A stretch of DNA of 44,985 nucleotides from Endomicrobium sp. (GTDB taxonomy: Bacteria > Elusimicrobiota > Endomicrobiia > Endomicrobiales > Endomicrobiaceae): contig JAITND010000021.1 in NCBI GenBank assembly GCA_031290625.1, positions 1 to 44,985 on the forward strand. Direction: 5' to 3'. Position numbers and translations under genes: made by a program. Below are positions 16,185-26,263 of this stretch, piece after piece; the stretch's first letter is position 1; the number at the start of each line of letters is the position of its first letter. The notes under the pieces were generated by a model that saw only the letters and a list, made by a program, of their open reading frames with translations, was not told the origin of the DNA and ran no database searches.

Positions 16185-16408
16185 AATGTCTTTGTCTTTA
16201 GCATACTCTTCCTTCTTTCCCTGTCATTGCGGGCCAGACCCGCAATCTTGTTTCAGTTGTTTGTCATTGCGGACTAGTTCCGCAATCTCAGATGGTATAG
16301 AGCTTCCGGCATTTGCCGGAATGACGAAGAGAAGTTTCAGCAGTTCGTCATAGCGGGACCGGCCCGCAATCTACTGTGAATGTCTTTATCTTTAGCATAC
16401 TCTTCCTT
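16185..16408. repeat. palindromic element insertion flanked by 30-bp direct repeats
   Basis: The 30-bp sequences at 16185-16214 and 16379-16408 are identical except for one base (g/a) and both encode the same integrase residues (KEEYAKDKDI). Between them lies about 164 bp of palindromic repeat DNA. The structure looks like an insertion with a long target duplication, or a duplication produced during repair. Confidence 0.85.
16223..16350. repeat. dispersed palindromic repeat element, copy B
   Basis: About 128 bp nearly identical to 10887-11014. Here one further unit (tagcgggaccggcccgc followed by aatc, to 16371) extends the element on its right side. Confidence 0.85.
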
Positions 16409-16591
16409 TCGCCGCTGAATCAAGTTCAGCGCGACGACACTGCGCTTCAGAAAATATTTTGCGATAAAATCCTTGTTTCTTTATTAATTGATATAATAAT
16501 TAAAACCATACAACCAATAAAAAAGGTTGTTGAAATGAATATTGTCTAAATGATATCAGTTTAAGAGTGGATTAATTGTTGGGGAAAAAAA

Positions 16592-17773
16592 ATGATAACA
16601 AAAGATTTGATTTTAAGAATTTTTTCTGCGGCAAATATTTTAAGATGGAACGATCATATTCGTCCGTCGGATTTTTTTGAATTAGACAAACAGTCTCATA
16701 AGATGATTATTGCCTATATAATTGCCAAGTTTGAAGAAGAAAATGGAAAATCCATTGATTGGATAAAGCTTATTGAGTGCGGAATTTTTGAGCTTTTTCA
16801 AAGAATAATGCTTACAGATTTAAAACCTGAAATATTTCGCGAGATCATGTCAAAAAAAGAAAAAGAATTAAATAAATGGGTGCTTGAAAACTTAAAAAGC
16901 GACTTAGACTCTTTGCCGCGCGGTTTTGCCGAAAGGTGTCGTAAATATTTTTCCGAAACTAACTATGCGAATAAGGAAAAAAGAATATTAAACGCGGCTC
17001 ACTGTTTGTCAACGAAGTGGGAGTTTGGAATAGTTTATCCTTGGAATTCAATGCTTTATGGCATAGAAAAAACAAAACAAGAAATAGATGAAAGCATTGC
17101 TGTTTTTGACGATTTGTTTGGTGTAACGCAATTGGTGTTTAACAAGAAATATTACGGGTTTTTGGATTTGTGCGGACAGCTTAGGTTTCAGCAAAGATGG
17201 GCGCAGGCTTTCAGAGTGCAAAAGACTACGGTTTTAGGGCATATGTTAATGGTTGCGATATTTGCGTATTTATTGTCGCTTGAGACAAATTCTTCGCAAA
17301 AGAGGCGATATAACAACTTCTACGCGTCGCTGTTTCATGATTTGCCTGAGATTTTGACTAAAGACATAATTAAGCCCGTTAAATCTTCTATACATGGTTT
17401 GGAAGACATAATAAAACAATACGAGAAGAAACAAGTTGACGAGAGAATACTTCCTTTAATACCTGAAAGTTGGCACGGTGAAATGCAATATTTTATAGAA
17501 GACGAATTTTCAGACAAAATTATTGAAAACGGCAAAATTAAGCGAGTTGACAATGCCGCTGATTTTGACGACGATAAATATAATGCGGTTGACGGGAATC
17601 TTATAGAAATGTGCGATAAGCTTTGCGCTTACATAGAGGCTTCTATGACTCTGGAATACGGTATAAATTCGTCTACGTTGACAAAATCAAAAGAAATGCT
17701 TTATAAAAAATACGCGGGTGTTAAAAAGAATAACTTAGACTTTAAACAGTTGTACGATTATTTTTTGAATTAG
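16592..17773 (+). CDS. HD-domain metal-dependent phosphohydrolase (YfbR-like)
   Basis: This 393-residue protein has an HD hydrolase core in its second half: first histidine in VLGHMLMVA (217), the HD pair in FHDLPEILTKDIIKPVK (249-250), and a later Asp in the CDKLCAYIEAS region (about 340). The HDxxE form followed by a P-V-K segment is typical of the COG1896 group, which includes 5'-deoxynucleotidases. The first 190 residues are an uncharacterised extension. A role in nucleotide clean-up is likely; the substrate is unproven. It starts after GTTGGGG. A TATAAT at 16492-16497 may belong to its promoter, though no good -35 box is in place. It is the first intact gene after the debris zone. Confidence 0.75.
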   Translation: MITKDLILRIFSAANILRWNDHIRPSDFFELDKQSHKMIIAYIIAKFEEENGKSIDWIKLIECGIFELFQRIMLTDLKPEIFREIMSKKEKELNKWVLENLKSDLDSLPRGFAERCRKYFSETNYANKEKRILNAAHCLSTKWEFGIVYPWNSMLYGIEKTKQEIDESIAVFDDLFGVTQLVFNKKYYGFLDLCGQLRFQQRWAQAFRVQKTTVLGHMLMVAIFAYLLSLETNSSQKRRYNNFYASLFHDLPEILTKDIIKPVKSSIHGLEDIIKQYEKKQVDERILPLIPESWHGEMQYFIEDEFSDKIIENGKIKRVDNAADFDDDKYNAVDGNLIEMCDKLCAYIEASMTLEYGINSSTLTKSKEMLYKKYAGVKKNNLDFKQLYDYFLN

Positions 17774-17779
17774 GTAAAG

Positions 17780-17863
17780 TGCTGAGGATGGGATTTGAAC
17801 CCATACCGCCCTTTCGGGGACAGGCTTCTGAGACCTGCGTGTCTGCCGTTCCACCACCTCAGC
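17780..17863 (-). tRNA. tRNA-Leu(CAG)
   Basis: An 84-nt minus-strand cloverleaf with a long variable arm (class II). The acceptor GCTGAGG pairs with CCTCAGC. The anticodon stem CAGGT/GCCTG has a CTCAGAA loop, giving anticodon CAG (bases 17828-17830). The T arm GGTTCAAATCC is present. CCA is not encoded. It lies 7 bases beyond the stop of the convergent HD gene. Confidence 0.95.
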
Positions 17864-17915
17864 TTTATTTAGGCTGGATACCGCTCGCTTTTCGCTTTAC
17901 AGAACCCAAATCTCT

Positions 17916-19307
17916 TTAGCTTCTAGCCTTAACTTTCATCTCAATGATACGCATTTTTTTCCATTCGCCCGACTTGTATCTCATGTAGCATGAAACGTTC
18001 ACCATGATACCATAAATAACCAAAATACTCCAGCAGCCGTATAGTCCGAAATGTTTTGTTGCTATATACATGGCAATCGAGGCTGTCATAAAAAGTATAA
18101 TCAAAAGTTTCATAACAAATTTTGTGTCGCCAGCGCCTTTTATCGCTGAAGAAAATATAACGCTTAAAGATTCAAACAGAGAAAATGCCGCTATAAATTT
18201 AAATAATATTATTATAGTAGGTCTTATCTGCTCTATAATCAGAGCTTCGGAACCTCTGGCAAACGGTTTTATAAGAAGATTTGGAACAAATAAAAACATT
18301 AAAAAGGTAAAGAGAATAAAAGTAAAGACTATTTGCGTGGCGGTTATTACGCTCTTTTGCGCCATAGAGGCTTTGTTTCTGCCGAGATAATTACCTGTCA
18401 TGATAGATATTGTTATGCCGCATCCTACAAGAGGCATATAAGCCAAATTGTAAATGTTCATGACAATATTTGTCGCCGATAATTCTAACTTGCCGAGAGT
18501 GCCGACTATAAGAGAAAAGAACGTAAATACCGACATATCCAAAAATATGTGGACGCCGCTTGGAAACCCAAATCGTATAAATCTTTTTAAGAATTTAAAA
18601 TTAGGTTTTAGTTGTCTTGCATTAAATTTAGAGTCATTCTTTTTTTGAGAGAATAAAATAAGGAATACAATAAATACGATGGCAAACCCGATAATTGTAG
18701 AAAGAGCTGCGCCTTCTATGCCAAGCGCTGTGAAACCAAATTGTCCAAATATTAGCAAATAATCTAAAATAATATTTACAAATATGCCTATAAGATTAAC
18801 TAACAACACCGTTTTAGTCTTTTCTCTCCCGGCGTAAAATCCAGACAATGCGGACGAGCCAAGATAGAAAAATGAGCCGTAGCATAAGATATTAAAATAC
18901 TTTATTTCTTCTTGAATAATATCTTTTGAGTGTCCTATGAAATTAAAAATATTAGAGGAAAACAGCGTAAACGAAAAAATGACGACGGAACTTAAAACGG
19001 CAAAATGAATAGCTTGCCAGACTGACGGTCCGATGGACTTGTATTCTTTTTTGCCGTTATATTGCGAAACAAAAACGTCAATATAAGCTACGGTGCCTTG
19101 GAATATAAATACAATTGAACTGTTTAACAGTCCCGCTGGAAACGCCGCGGCATAAGAATCATGCGAGTGCCATGCTAGAAAAAAACTATCTATAAAATTT
19201 TGAAAAGCCCAAGCCCCTGTTGATATTATAAGCGGCAATGCTATTTTAAAAAATTCGCAATACCCAGCTTTTGCTCGCCATCGTCTTATAATATATTTAA
19301 AAATCAT
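17916..19307 (-). CDS. MATE-family multidrug/cation antiporter
   Basis: This 463-residue integral membrane protein has about 12 hydrophobic segments in two similar halves, as in the MatE family. The first helix contains ALPLIISTGAWAFQNFIDSF, where the P-x-I-x(n)-D pattern is usual. The start of the second half repeats it (RFIRFGFPSGVHIFLDMSVF). These transporters expel drugs or organic cations in exchange for Na+ or H+; the substrate is not predictable. It is the only intact minus-strand protein gene of any size in the core region, downstream of nothing obvious and divergent from the ABC gene. Confidence 0.9.
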   Translation of the reverse strand: MIFKYIIRRWRAKAGYCEFFKIALPLIISTGAWAFQNFIDSFFLAWHSHDSYAAAFPAGLLNSSIVFIFQGTVAYIDVFVSQYNGKKEYKSIGPSVWQAIHFAVLSSVVIFSFTLFSSNIFNFIGHSKDIIQEEIKYFNILCYGSFFYLGSSALSGFYAGREKTKTVLLVNLIGIFVNIILDYLLIFGQFGFTALGIEGAALSTIIGFAIVFIVFLILFSQKKNDSKFNARQLKPNFKFLKRFIRFGFPSGVHIFLDMSVFTFFSLIVGTLGKLELSATNIVMNIYNLAYMPLVGCGITISIMTGNYLGRNKASMAQKSVITATQIVFTFILFTFLMFLFVPNLLIKPFARGSEALIIEQIRPTIIILFKFIAAFSLFESLSVIFSSAIKGAGDTKFVMKLLIILFMTASIAMYIATKHFGLYGCWSILVIYGIMVNVSCYMRYKSGEWKKMRIIEMKVKARS

Positions 19308-19453
19308 GGTTTGTATTCTATATAATTTACCGTTAATTTTCCAGCTTTGGCGTCGTCGGCAAAAACTATAAGTTTAGAGCGCGAATTAAAATCAAGAAAA
19401 ATAAAGGCTCTCTTCTTTTATTTTTACAAGATTTATTATAGAATCTTAAAACT

Positions 19454-20236
19454 ATGAGTAATTTTATAGAGATGGAAAATGTCTCGGTACTTCGCGGTTC
19501 AAGAGAAATTTTAAGCAATGTTAAGTTGACTATAAAAGCAGGCGAAAATGTTGCGATAATAGGTCCTAACGGCTCCGGAAAATCCACGTTTATAAAACTG
19601 GTTACTCGTTCTATTTATCCGTCTTATACAGAGTCTGGCGTCTGTAAGTTGTTGGGGCGCGAAGATTGGAACGTAGCGGATTTGCGCAATATGCTTGGCA
19701 TAGTTACAAGCGAGCTTCAATACGATTTTCACAACGAAATAACAGGGTTTGAAGCCGTGTTGTCCGGCTTTTTTTCAAGCGTTGGAATAGGCAAAAATCA
19801 TATTGTTACAAAGGCGATGGTTGAAAAAGCGGAGAAGACGATAGATTTAATGGAAGTGTCGTATTTAAAAGATGAAAAGTTTGAGATCATGTCTTCCGGA
19901 GAAGCAAGAAGGTTTTTGATAGCGAGGGCGCTTGTAAATGAACCCAAAGCGTTGATTTTGGACGAGCCTTCAAACAGCTTGGATATAGCCTCGTCGTTGA
20001 ATCTCCATAAAATTATGAGGAAGATAGTCGCGAGCGGCGCTAATATAATGCTCGTAACCCATTTAGTCTCGGATATCATTCCTGAAATAAACAGATTTGT
20101 GTTTTTTAAAAATGGCAAAATTTTTGCCGATGGAAAACGCGAGAACGTTTTTACAGAGAAGAATCTATCTTTTCTTTTTGGCGTCGATGTGGAAATCAGC
20201 GAAAACAACGGATTTTGCACTATTATGACAATATAG
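19454..20236 (+). CDS. ABC transporter ATP-binding protein
   Basis: This 260-residue soluble ATPase has Walker A GPNGSGKST (37-45), a degenerate signature MSSGEARRFLIARAL in place of LSGGQ, Walker B ALILDEPS and the H-loop THL. ModF/YlmA-like stand-alone ATPases have a similar layout. No membrane component lies nearby; the 23-base gap to mprF suggests joint transcription. Its transport partner, if any, is elsewhere. Confidence 0.85.
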   Translation: MSNFIEMENVSVLRGSREILSNVKLTIKAGENVAIIGPNGSGKSTFIKLVTRSIYPSYTESGVCKLLGREDWNVADLRNMLGIVTSELQYDFHNEITGFEAVLSGFFSSVGIGKNHIVTKAMVEKAEKTIDLMEVSYLKDEKFEIMSSGEARRFLIARALVNEPKALILDEPSNSLDIASSLNLHKIMRKIVASGANIMLVTHLVSDIIPEINRFVFFKNGKIFADGKRENVFTEKNLSFLFGVDVEISENNGFCTIMTI

Positions 20237-20258
20237 CAATATAACGTAGGGATAAACG

Positions 20259-22829
20259 ATGAAAAAGTGGATAAGAATTGTTCTGGTTCCTTTAGGTTTT
20301 TTAGTTTTTATAGGAGCATTGGCTCTTTTACATAATCAATTAAAAAATCTTAGCTATGTCGACGTTATCAATGCGTTAAAAGCAATCCCTGCCGCAAGAA
20401 TTGTAATAGCGTTGTGTTTGGCTTTGTCATACTATTTGATTTTAGGCGGTTATGATATTGTCGCTTTTAAATTTATTGACGCTAAAGTTCCAGTAAAGCC
20501 TAAAGACATCTTGTTTACGTGTTTCATAAGTAATGTTTTAGCCAATAATACTGGATATTCCATGCTTTTTGGCGGTTCCATAAGATACAGGCTTTATTGT
20601 TTATATAACGTTTCAATGATTGACGTTACAAAAGTGCTTCTGTTTTCTTCGGCGACAATATGGCTTGGACTTTTGGCTGTAGGCGGGATCATTTTTACTT
20701 TTGCTCCCGTTTCGTTAGAAGGGATATTAAATTTAAATATTTCAACGAGAATAATCGGGTTGATTTCCTTAGCTGTTTTGGTTTTGTATGTTTTATTAAG
20801 TAGGCTTCATTCAAAACCGCGTAAAATTTTTAAATGGACAGTCTCTTTTCCAAACATAAAGATTGTAACGGCTCAGGTGTTGCTTGCCACAAGCGATTGG
20901 GTTGTCGCTTCTCTTACGCTTTTTGTCCTTATGCCTGAAGGCTATATATCCTATTTTGTGCTGCTCAAAGTTTTCCTCGTATCGCAATTTTTTGTGATTA
21001 TAAGCCAAGTGCCGGGCGGAATGGGCGTTCTTGAAACGTCAATAACTCTTTTAATGCCGAATTCTGCAAACAATCCAGGCGTTATAAGCGCTCTTCTTGC
21101 CTATAGGGCGGTATTTTATTTCTTTCCGCTTTTAATAGCTCTTGGTATGTTAGGAGCTTTTGAAATTATGGTTTTTACTAAAAATTTCAATAGGACGGCG
21201 AAGGTTTTTGGGAAAACGGTTTCGTCGCTTGTGGTTCAAGTTATAGCTCTATGTTCTTTTTTTGTAGGTATGATAGCTATGTTTTCAGCGTATACTCCGT
21301 TTAATGTCGCCCAATTAAAGGTTATTATAGGCTTACTTCCTTCTTGGTTTGCGGATTTATCGCACTTCTTATTAAGTATTACGGCGATAGGCATTTTGTT
21401 TATGTCCCGCGCTTTGCAGCTTAGGATTAAAAAAGCGTGGAGCATATCTTGTTTTTTGGTAGCTTTTGCCATAGCTTTGATACTTATTGTTGGAGAACCG
21501 ATTTTAGTTCTTGTGTGCTTTGCGTCTTTATTAGTTGTTTTATTGTTTTCAAAAAAATATTTCTACAGGGATATTCCTATACTCAAAACAAATTTTAGTT
21601 CGTGGTGGTTTTGCGCGGTTGGCGGAGTATTCGCCTTATCTGTTTGGATAGGATTTTTTATAAATAGACAAGACATTTTCTCTTGGATACATCTTAATGT
21701 GTTTTTTAGCAATCTTTTAAACGCTAATGATGCGGCGAGATTTTTAAGAGCAAGTCTTGGCGGCGGAGCTATAATACTAATAGTTATTGTTGAACAGATA
21801 CTTAAAAACTTTTTTAATAAGACTTTGTCGTTTACAAAAAAAGATGTAGAGGCAATAGCGCGTTCTTCAGATTACGCGTACTCGTTATATGCTTTGGCTT
21901 CTGATAAGGAATTTATAGTAAACGACGAGAAAGATGCGTTTATAATGTACGCTAAGTCAAAAGACAGCTGGATTGTTTTAGGAGATCCGGTCGGAAGAAA
22001 TTTTAATAGAAACGAACTTTTATGGAAATTTAAAGAGATTGCTGACAGAGCTTCCGCCAAGCCTGCGTTTGTGGGTATAGATGGAAAATACGCGCAAATT
22101 TACGACGACGTTGGGCTTGATATTTTTGACATAGGTCAGGAAGCAAAAATAGCGTTGAAAAATTTTAATATATACGACGAGAAATTTAAAAGTTTTTATG
22201 ATTTGGAAAGTAAGATAGAAAATGCGGGGTTTACTTATAAGCCTCTAAGCGCAGATATGTTTAACAGGTATAAAGCTGAATTCTCAGAGATAAATAAGCA
22301 GTGGGTACAAGATAAGCGTTATTTTGAAATGAACTTTGTCCCGGGAAAGTATGATGAAGTATATATGCGACGCATGGACTTTAGCGTTTTGGAAAAAGAC
22401 GGAAAGGTTTACGCTTTTTCAATTTTGTTAAAAACAGACAATAGAAACGAAATATCTTCTGGCGTAGCGAGGTATTTAAAAAGCGAGTATGATTTATTTT
22501 CCTATATCATATTTAAAAATATTATTTACGCTAAAGATAACGGATATAAATGGTTTGATTTAGGGCTTGCTTACTTTAATAGGTCTGATAATAGCGGCGA
22601 TGCTGTAAAATATTTTGCAAAGATATTTATGTTTGCTGAACATTTTAAGCATGATATTGCGTCTTTAAGGGAATTTAAGGAGAAGTTTTATCCTCTTTGG
22701 CGCGACAAATATGTGGCTATACACCCGGACAAGTATATTGTTTCATTCATTAAAAATTTTACGGTCCTTATTTCTCCTAAGAAAATCGTTGACAGAAAGA
22801 ACTTTTTTAAAAGGTTTTTTAGAAAATGA
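20259..22829 (+). CDS. mprF: phosphatidylglycerol lysyltransferase/flippase MprF
   Basis: This 856-residue protein has the two-part MprF build. An N-terminal half with about 14 membrane helices includes the QVPGGMGVLETSITLLMP segment typical of the UPF0104/LPG synthase flippase. The C-terminal cytosolic DUF2156 domain (about 540-840) contains GDPVGR and the GYKWFDLGLAYFN motif. MprF aminoacylates phosphatidylglycerol from aminoacyl-tRNA and flips it outward, lowering negative surface charge and protecting against cationic peptides. Whether lysine or alanine is used cannot be read. The start is preceded by GTAGGG. It overlaps tilS by four bases. Confidence 0.9.
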   Translation: MKKWIRIVLVPLGFLVFIGALALLHNQLKNLSYVDVINALKAIPAARIVIALCLALSYYLILGGYDIVAFKFIDAKVPVKPKDILFTCFISNVLANNTGYSMLFGGSIRYRLYCLYNVSMIDVTKVLLFSSATIWLGLLAVGGIIFTFAPVSLEGILNLNISTRIIGLISLAVLVLYVLLSRLHSKPRKIFKWTVSFPNIKIVTAQVLLATSDWVVASLTLFVLMPEGYISYFVLLKVFLVSQFFVIISQVPGGMGVLETSITLLMPNSANNPGVISALLAYRAVFYFFPLLIALGMLGAFEIMVFTKNFNRTAKVFGKTVSSLVVQVIALCSFFVGMIAMFSAYTPFNVAQLKVIIGLLPSWFADLSHFLLSITAIGILFMSRALQLRIKKAWSISCFLVAFAIALILIVGEPILVLVCFASLLVVLLFSKKYFYRDIPILKTNFSSWWFCAVGGVFALSVWIGFFINRQDIFSWIHLNVFFSNLLNANDAARFLRASLGGGAIILIVIVEQILKNFFNKTLSFTKKDVEAIARSSDYAYSLYALASDKEFIVNDEKDAFIMYAKSKDSWIVLGDPVGRNFNRNELLWKFKEIADRASAKPAFVGIDGKYAQIYDDVGLDIFDIGQEAKIALKNFNIYDEKFKSFYDLESKIENAGFTYKPLSADMFNRYKAEFSEINKQWVQDKRYFEMNFVPGKYDEVYMRRMDFSVLEKDGKVYAFSILLKTDNRNEISSGVARYLKSEYDLFSYIIFKNIIYAKDNGYKWFDLGLAYFNRSDNSGDAVKYFAKIFMFAEHFKHDIASLREFKEKFYPLWRDKYVAIHPDKYIVSFIKNFTVLISPKKIVDRKNFFKRFFRK

Positions 22830-23794
22830 AGGCATGGGATATTTTCTATCAAGATATTATTCAAACCGGTTTAGTAAAATCCAAAGATAAAGTCGTTCTC
22901 GCCGTTTCAGGCGGACAAGATTCTATTTGTATGCTTCATTTGTTTTGGCGTTTGGCAAAAAAAATGCAAATAGAACTTTTGACGGCGAATTTCAATCATA
23001 ATTTAAGAAAAGAGTCCGTCAAAGAAGCCCAAATCGTTAAAAATTTATCATACAAACTTGGAATTGACTGCATTTTAGAAAGCGTCAATGTAAAAGAGTA
23101 CTCTAAAAAAGAGTCTGTCTCCATTGAAACGGCGGGACGGAACTTAAGATATTTGGCGCTTGAAAATATAGCTAAGAAACACAAATGCAATAAGATTTCT
23201 ACCGCTCACAACGCCAACGATAACGCCGAAACTGTTTTAATGTGGCTTTTGAGGGGAAGCGGAAATTTTACGGGCATGCCTCAAGAAAGGAATGTAAATA
23301 GAAAAATTGCCGTTATAAGACCGTTGCTCCCGATTAAAAGAAAATTGATTGAAGATTATATAAATACGCATAAATTACCTTTCTGCACGGACAAGTCCAA
23401 TTTTTCTGATGTTTATACCCGCAACAAAATAAGACTTTCTATTATTCCCTTATGTGAAAAAATAAATACTATGGCTGTTGAACATATATTTAATTTAAGC
23501 CGTATACAAACTATAGAAGACGCTTATTTGGAAGAGATTACGCTTAAATATTTGAGAAAATGCGCGAAAGTTGGTAAAAAGCGAGTTCTGCTTGATTTAA
23601 CAATGTTTTTGCAGTATAATAAAGCAATTCAATACAGAATTTTGAAGAATATTTTGCCTCAAAAAAAATACAATTCTTATATCAATTTAATAATGCGTAA
23701 AATTTTGTCGTCAGATTTATCTGTTTATAAGATATCGGACGAGTGGAGTTTTTACGTTAAGCCAAACAATAGAGCATATTTTATAAAATGGTAA
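22826..23794 (+). CDS. tilS: tRNA(Ile)-lysidine synthase TilS
   Basis: This enzyme modifies C34 of the CAU tRNA-Ile to lysidine using ATP and lysine. The N-type ATP pyrophosphatase loop is AVSGGQDSICMLH (28-40; SGGxDS). The conserved NFNHNLRKES and STAHNANDNAETVLM segments follow. At 322 residues it lacks much of the C-terminal region of longer (about 430-residue) enzymes, as in other short TilS proteins. It is essential in nearly all bacteria, so the gene is expected to work. Translationally coupled to mprF (ATGA) and followed by hpt after 7 bases. Confidence 0.92.
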   Translation: MKAWDIFYQDIIQTGLVKSKDKVVLAVSGGQDSICMLHLFWRLAKKMQIELLTANFNHNLRKESVKEAQIVKNLSYKLGIDCILESVNVKEYSKKESVSIETAGRNLRYLALENIAKKHKCNKISTAHNANDNAETVLMWLLRGSGNFTGMPQERNVNRKIAVIRPLLPIKRKLIEDYINTHKLPFCTDKSNFSDVYTRNKIRLSIIPLCEKINTMAVEHIFNLSRIQTIEDAYLEEITLKYLRKCAKVGKKRVLLDLTMFLQYNKAIQYRILKNILPQKKYNSYINLIMRKILSSDLSVYKISDEWSFYVKPNNRAYFIKW

Positions 23795-23801
23795 ATAAAA
23801 T

Positions 23802-24341
23802 GTGACAGGCAAACGGAATAACTATGATGTTGACGTTTTAATTTCGGCTGAAGATATTCGTAAAAAAGTTTCGGAAGTAGGCGTGCAAATATCAAAGGAT
23901 TATGCGGGAAAGAATATTCTTATAATTGCAGTTTTAAACGGTAGTTTTATTTTCTGCGCGGATTTGGCGCGCAGTTTAGATTTAGAATGCAAAGTTGATT
24001 TTATTTCCGTCGGTTCTTACATAGGCGTGCAAACGCAGAGAAAGGTGAAAGTAGTTTCAAGTATCAAAGAAGATATTATTGGCAAGGACGTTATCATAGT
24101 TGAAGACATTGTTGATAGAGGTTTTACTTTAGATTTCTTAATAAAAGAAATGTCTTTGAAAAAGCCTAAAAGCATAAAGACTTGCGTTTTTTTAAATAAG
24201 AAGCGCGCTAGAGAAAAGGAAATTGCCGTTGATTACAGTTGTTTTGAAGTGGGAAATGATTTTGTCGTCGGCTATGGACTGGACTATAATGGATTTTTTA
24301 GACAGTTGCCTTATGTTGGGAAAATAAAGGAGTCGGTTTAA
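23802..24341 (+). CDS. hpt: hypoxanthine phosphoribosyltransferase
   Basis: This 179-residue purine-salvage enzyme converts hypoxanthine or guanine plus PRPP to IMP or GMP. The PRPP-binding loop is VIIVEDIVDRGFTL (Arg where DTG is usual), with the flexible-loop segment DFISVGSYIG and the end VVGYGLDYNGFFRQLPYVG. It starts with GTG; the preceding ATG is followed directly by a stop. The tilS-hpt-ftsH order is widespread. Its stop shares one base with the ftsH ATG. Confidence 0.92.
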   Translation: MTGKRNNYDVDVLISAEDIRKKVSEVGVQISKDYAGKNILIIAVLNGSFIFCADLARSLDLECKVDFISVGSYIGVQTQRKVKVVSSIKEDIIGKDVIIVEDIVDRGFTLDFLIKEMSLKKPKSIKTCVFLNKKRAREKEIAVDYSCFEVGNDFVVGYGLDYNGFFRQLPYVGKIKESV

Positions 24342-26263
24342 TGAAGAAAAAAAGCCCATGGCATATACTTTTTTGGATAACGCTTTTTATAATTATATTT
24401 ATGCTTATGAATTCTGCCGGGAAGAAAGGTCCGGAAGCAGAGCTTGAATATTCCCAGTTTAAGCAGTATATAAGAGCGTGCAGCGTGTTCAAAGTTGTAG
24501 TTGGACAGGATTTTATAAAAGGTCAATTTAGAGATTCCGACGGAGTTTTAAAGAAGTTTAAAACTATCCCCATGAATGACCCCAACCTTATAAAAGACAT
24601 GGAGGAAAACAAAGTTCTTGAATTTTCTTCTGTTGAAAAAGGCGGTTGGCTTAGTTCTCTTTTAGTAGGCTGTTTGCCGATGGTTCTTTTCCTTTTTGTG
24701 TGGTTTTTCCTTATGAGAGGAATGATGGCGGGCGGCGGCAAGCAGGCTATGTCTTTTGGTAAAACAAAAGCAAAACTTGCAGGAAACAACGCCGCTAAAA
24801 AAGTTACTTTTAAAGATGTCGCGGGGTGCAATGAGGCGAAAGAAGAATTGCAAGAAATAATAGAATTTTTAAAAGATCCGGCTAAATTTCAAAAATTGGG
24901 CGGAAAGATTCCAAAAGGAGTTCTTCTTTTCGGATCTCCGGGTACGGGAAAAACTTTGCTTGCCAAAGCCGTCGCGGGAGAAGCCGGAGTTCCTTTCTTT
25001 TCTTCAAGCGGTTCTGAATTTGTTGAAATGTTTGTAGGCGTAGGAGCTTCAAGAGTAAGAGATTTATTTGATCAAGGCAGGAAGTCTGCTCCTTGTTTGT
25101 TATTTGTAGACGAAATAGATGCCGTCGGTAGGCATAGATTTGCGGGGATCGGCGGAGGTCACGACGAAAGAGAGCAAACTCTAAATCAATTGCTTGTTGA
25201 AATGGACGGTTTTGACACAAAAGAAGGCGTTATCCTAATTGCCGCTACAAACAGACCCGACGTCTTGGATCCCGCGCTTTTAAGACCTGGAAGATTTGAC
25301 AGGCAGGTTATAGTTCCAAGCCCGGATTTAAAAGACAGAGAAGAGATTCTTGCAGTACACGCCCAAAAAATTAAGTTGGATAGCGATGTAAACTTAAACG
25401 TTATAGCCAGAAGAACTTCGGGGTTTGTCGGCGCTGATTTGGCAAATCTCATAAATGAAGCGGCGTTGCTTGCCGCTAGAAACGGTCAAAAAGCCGTAAA
25501 TATGAAAAATATGGAAGAAGCTATAGACAGAATTCTTGCGGGACCTCAGAGAAAATCTCGCATGATGTCTGAAAGAGAGAAAAAAGTTATAGCTTATCAT
25601 GAAGCTGGACACACTATAGTTGCAAAACTACTCCCGACGGCAGATCCTGTCCATAAAGTTTCTATAGTGCCTAGAGGTCCGGCGCTTGGTTATACGCTTC
25701 AGCTTCCGGAAGAGGATAAATACCTAACTTCCAAAACTGAACTTTTAGATAGATTGGCGATACTCTTTGGCGGACGCGTCGCCGAAGAAGTAATTTTTTC
25801 AGAGATAACAACCGGAGCTCAGAACGATATTTCAAAAGCCACAGAAATTGCAACAAGAATGGTTATGGAATTTGGTATGAGCGAGAAAATAGGTCCAATG
25901 GCTTTACAAAGACCTAACGAAGAAATTTTCCTTGGAAGAGATATTTCAAGAGAAGTAAGACATTCCGGTAAAACTTCGGAACTTATAGACGAAGAGATTA
26001 AGAAGATTATAGATGGCGCTAAAACTAAAGCGACGAAACTTATTAAAGATAATTTAGCAAAGCTTGGTAAACTTGTAAATTGTCTTTTAGAGAGAGAAAA
26101 TCTTAATGGCGAAGAAGTTGATAAAATAATGAAAGGCGAAGATTTGCTTCCCGTCGCGGAAAAAGCGCCGGTAACAAAAGAAGACGGAAAAGAAGCCGCA
26201 ATTGAAAAAGAAGTTATAAAAGAAAAAATTGACGGCGGACAACGGGAAAGTGAAAAAATTTAA
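24341..26263 (+). CDS. ftsH: ATP-dependent zinc metalloprotease FtsH
   Basis: This 640-residue membrane protease has two N-terminal helices (residues 8-23 and about 103-126), then an AAA+ domain with Walker [10 protein letters not shown] (about 196-204) and Walker [12 protein letters not shown]. The [20 protein letters not shown] and the zinc site HEAGH (420-424) follow. The C-terminal tail is charged and variable. It degrades unassembled membrane proteins and regulatory proteins. Length and motifs are standard. The end overlaps the region before folE. Confidence 0.97.
   Translation: MKKKSPWHILFWITLFIIIFMLMNSAGKKGPEAELEYSQFKQYIRACSVFKVVVGQDFIKGQFRDSDGVLKKFKTIPMNDPNLIKDMEENKVLEFSSVEKGGWLSSLLVGCLPMVLFLFVWFFLMRGMMAGGGKQAMSFGKTKAKLAGNNAAKKVTFKDVAGCNEAKEELQEIIEFLKDPAKFQKLGGKIPKGVLLFGSPGTGKTLLAKAVAGEAGVPFFSSSGSEFVEMFVGVGASRVRDLFDQGRKSAPCLLFVDEIDAVGRHRFAGIGGGHDEREQTLNQLLVEMDGFDTKEGVILIAATNRPDVLDPALLRPGRFDRQVIVPSPDLKDREEILAVHAQKIKLDSDVNLNVIARRTSGFVGADLANLINEAALLAARNGQKAVNMKNMEEAIDRILAGPQRKSRMMSEREKKVIAYHEAGHTIVAKLLPTADPVHKVSIVPRGPALGYTLQLPEEDKYLTSKTELLDRLAILFGGRVAEEVIFSEITTGAQNDISKATEIATRMVMEFGMSEKIGPMALQRPNEEIFLGRDISREVRHSGKTSELIDEEIKKIIDGAKTKATKLIKDNLAKLGKLVNCLLERENLNGEEVDKIMKGEDLLPVAEKAPVTKEDGKEAAIEKEVIKEKIDGGQRESEKI

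Larger units (their letters stand above)
16101..16475 (-). pseudogene. tyrosine recombinase C-terminus, interrupted by a palindromic element
   Basis: Below the insertion the minus strand reads EEYAKDKDIYRVSKLLNHAS then VGVTDNYLKSLEVQLF and a stop at 16101-16103. This is the classic end of phage integrases (LLxHxSVxVTxxY), including the histidine and the nucleophilic tyrosine. Above the insertion, 16379-16475 gives NKDFIAKYFLKRSVVALNLI then QRRKEEYAKDKDIHS in the frame leading into the same sequence. The gene was thus split by the element at about 16215-16378. The N-terminal part is absent. Confidence 0.75.

Noticed and set aside
10860-16371. Clustered attgcgg/ccgcaat palindromes considered as a CRISPR array
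   Set aside because: The units are irregularly spaced, palindromic, with no constant-length spacers and no cas genes nearby.
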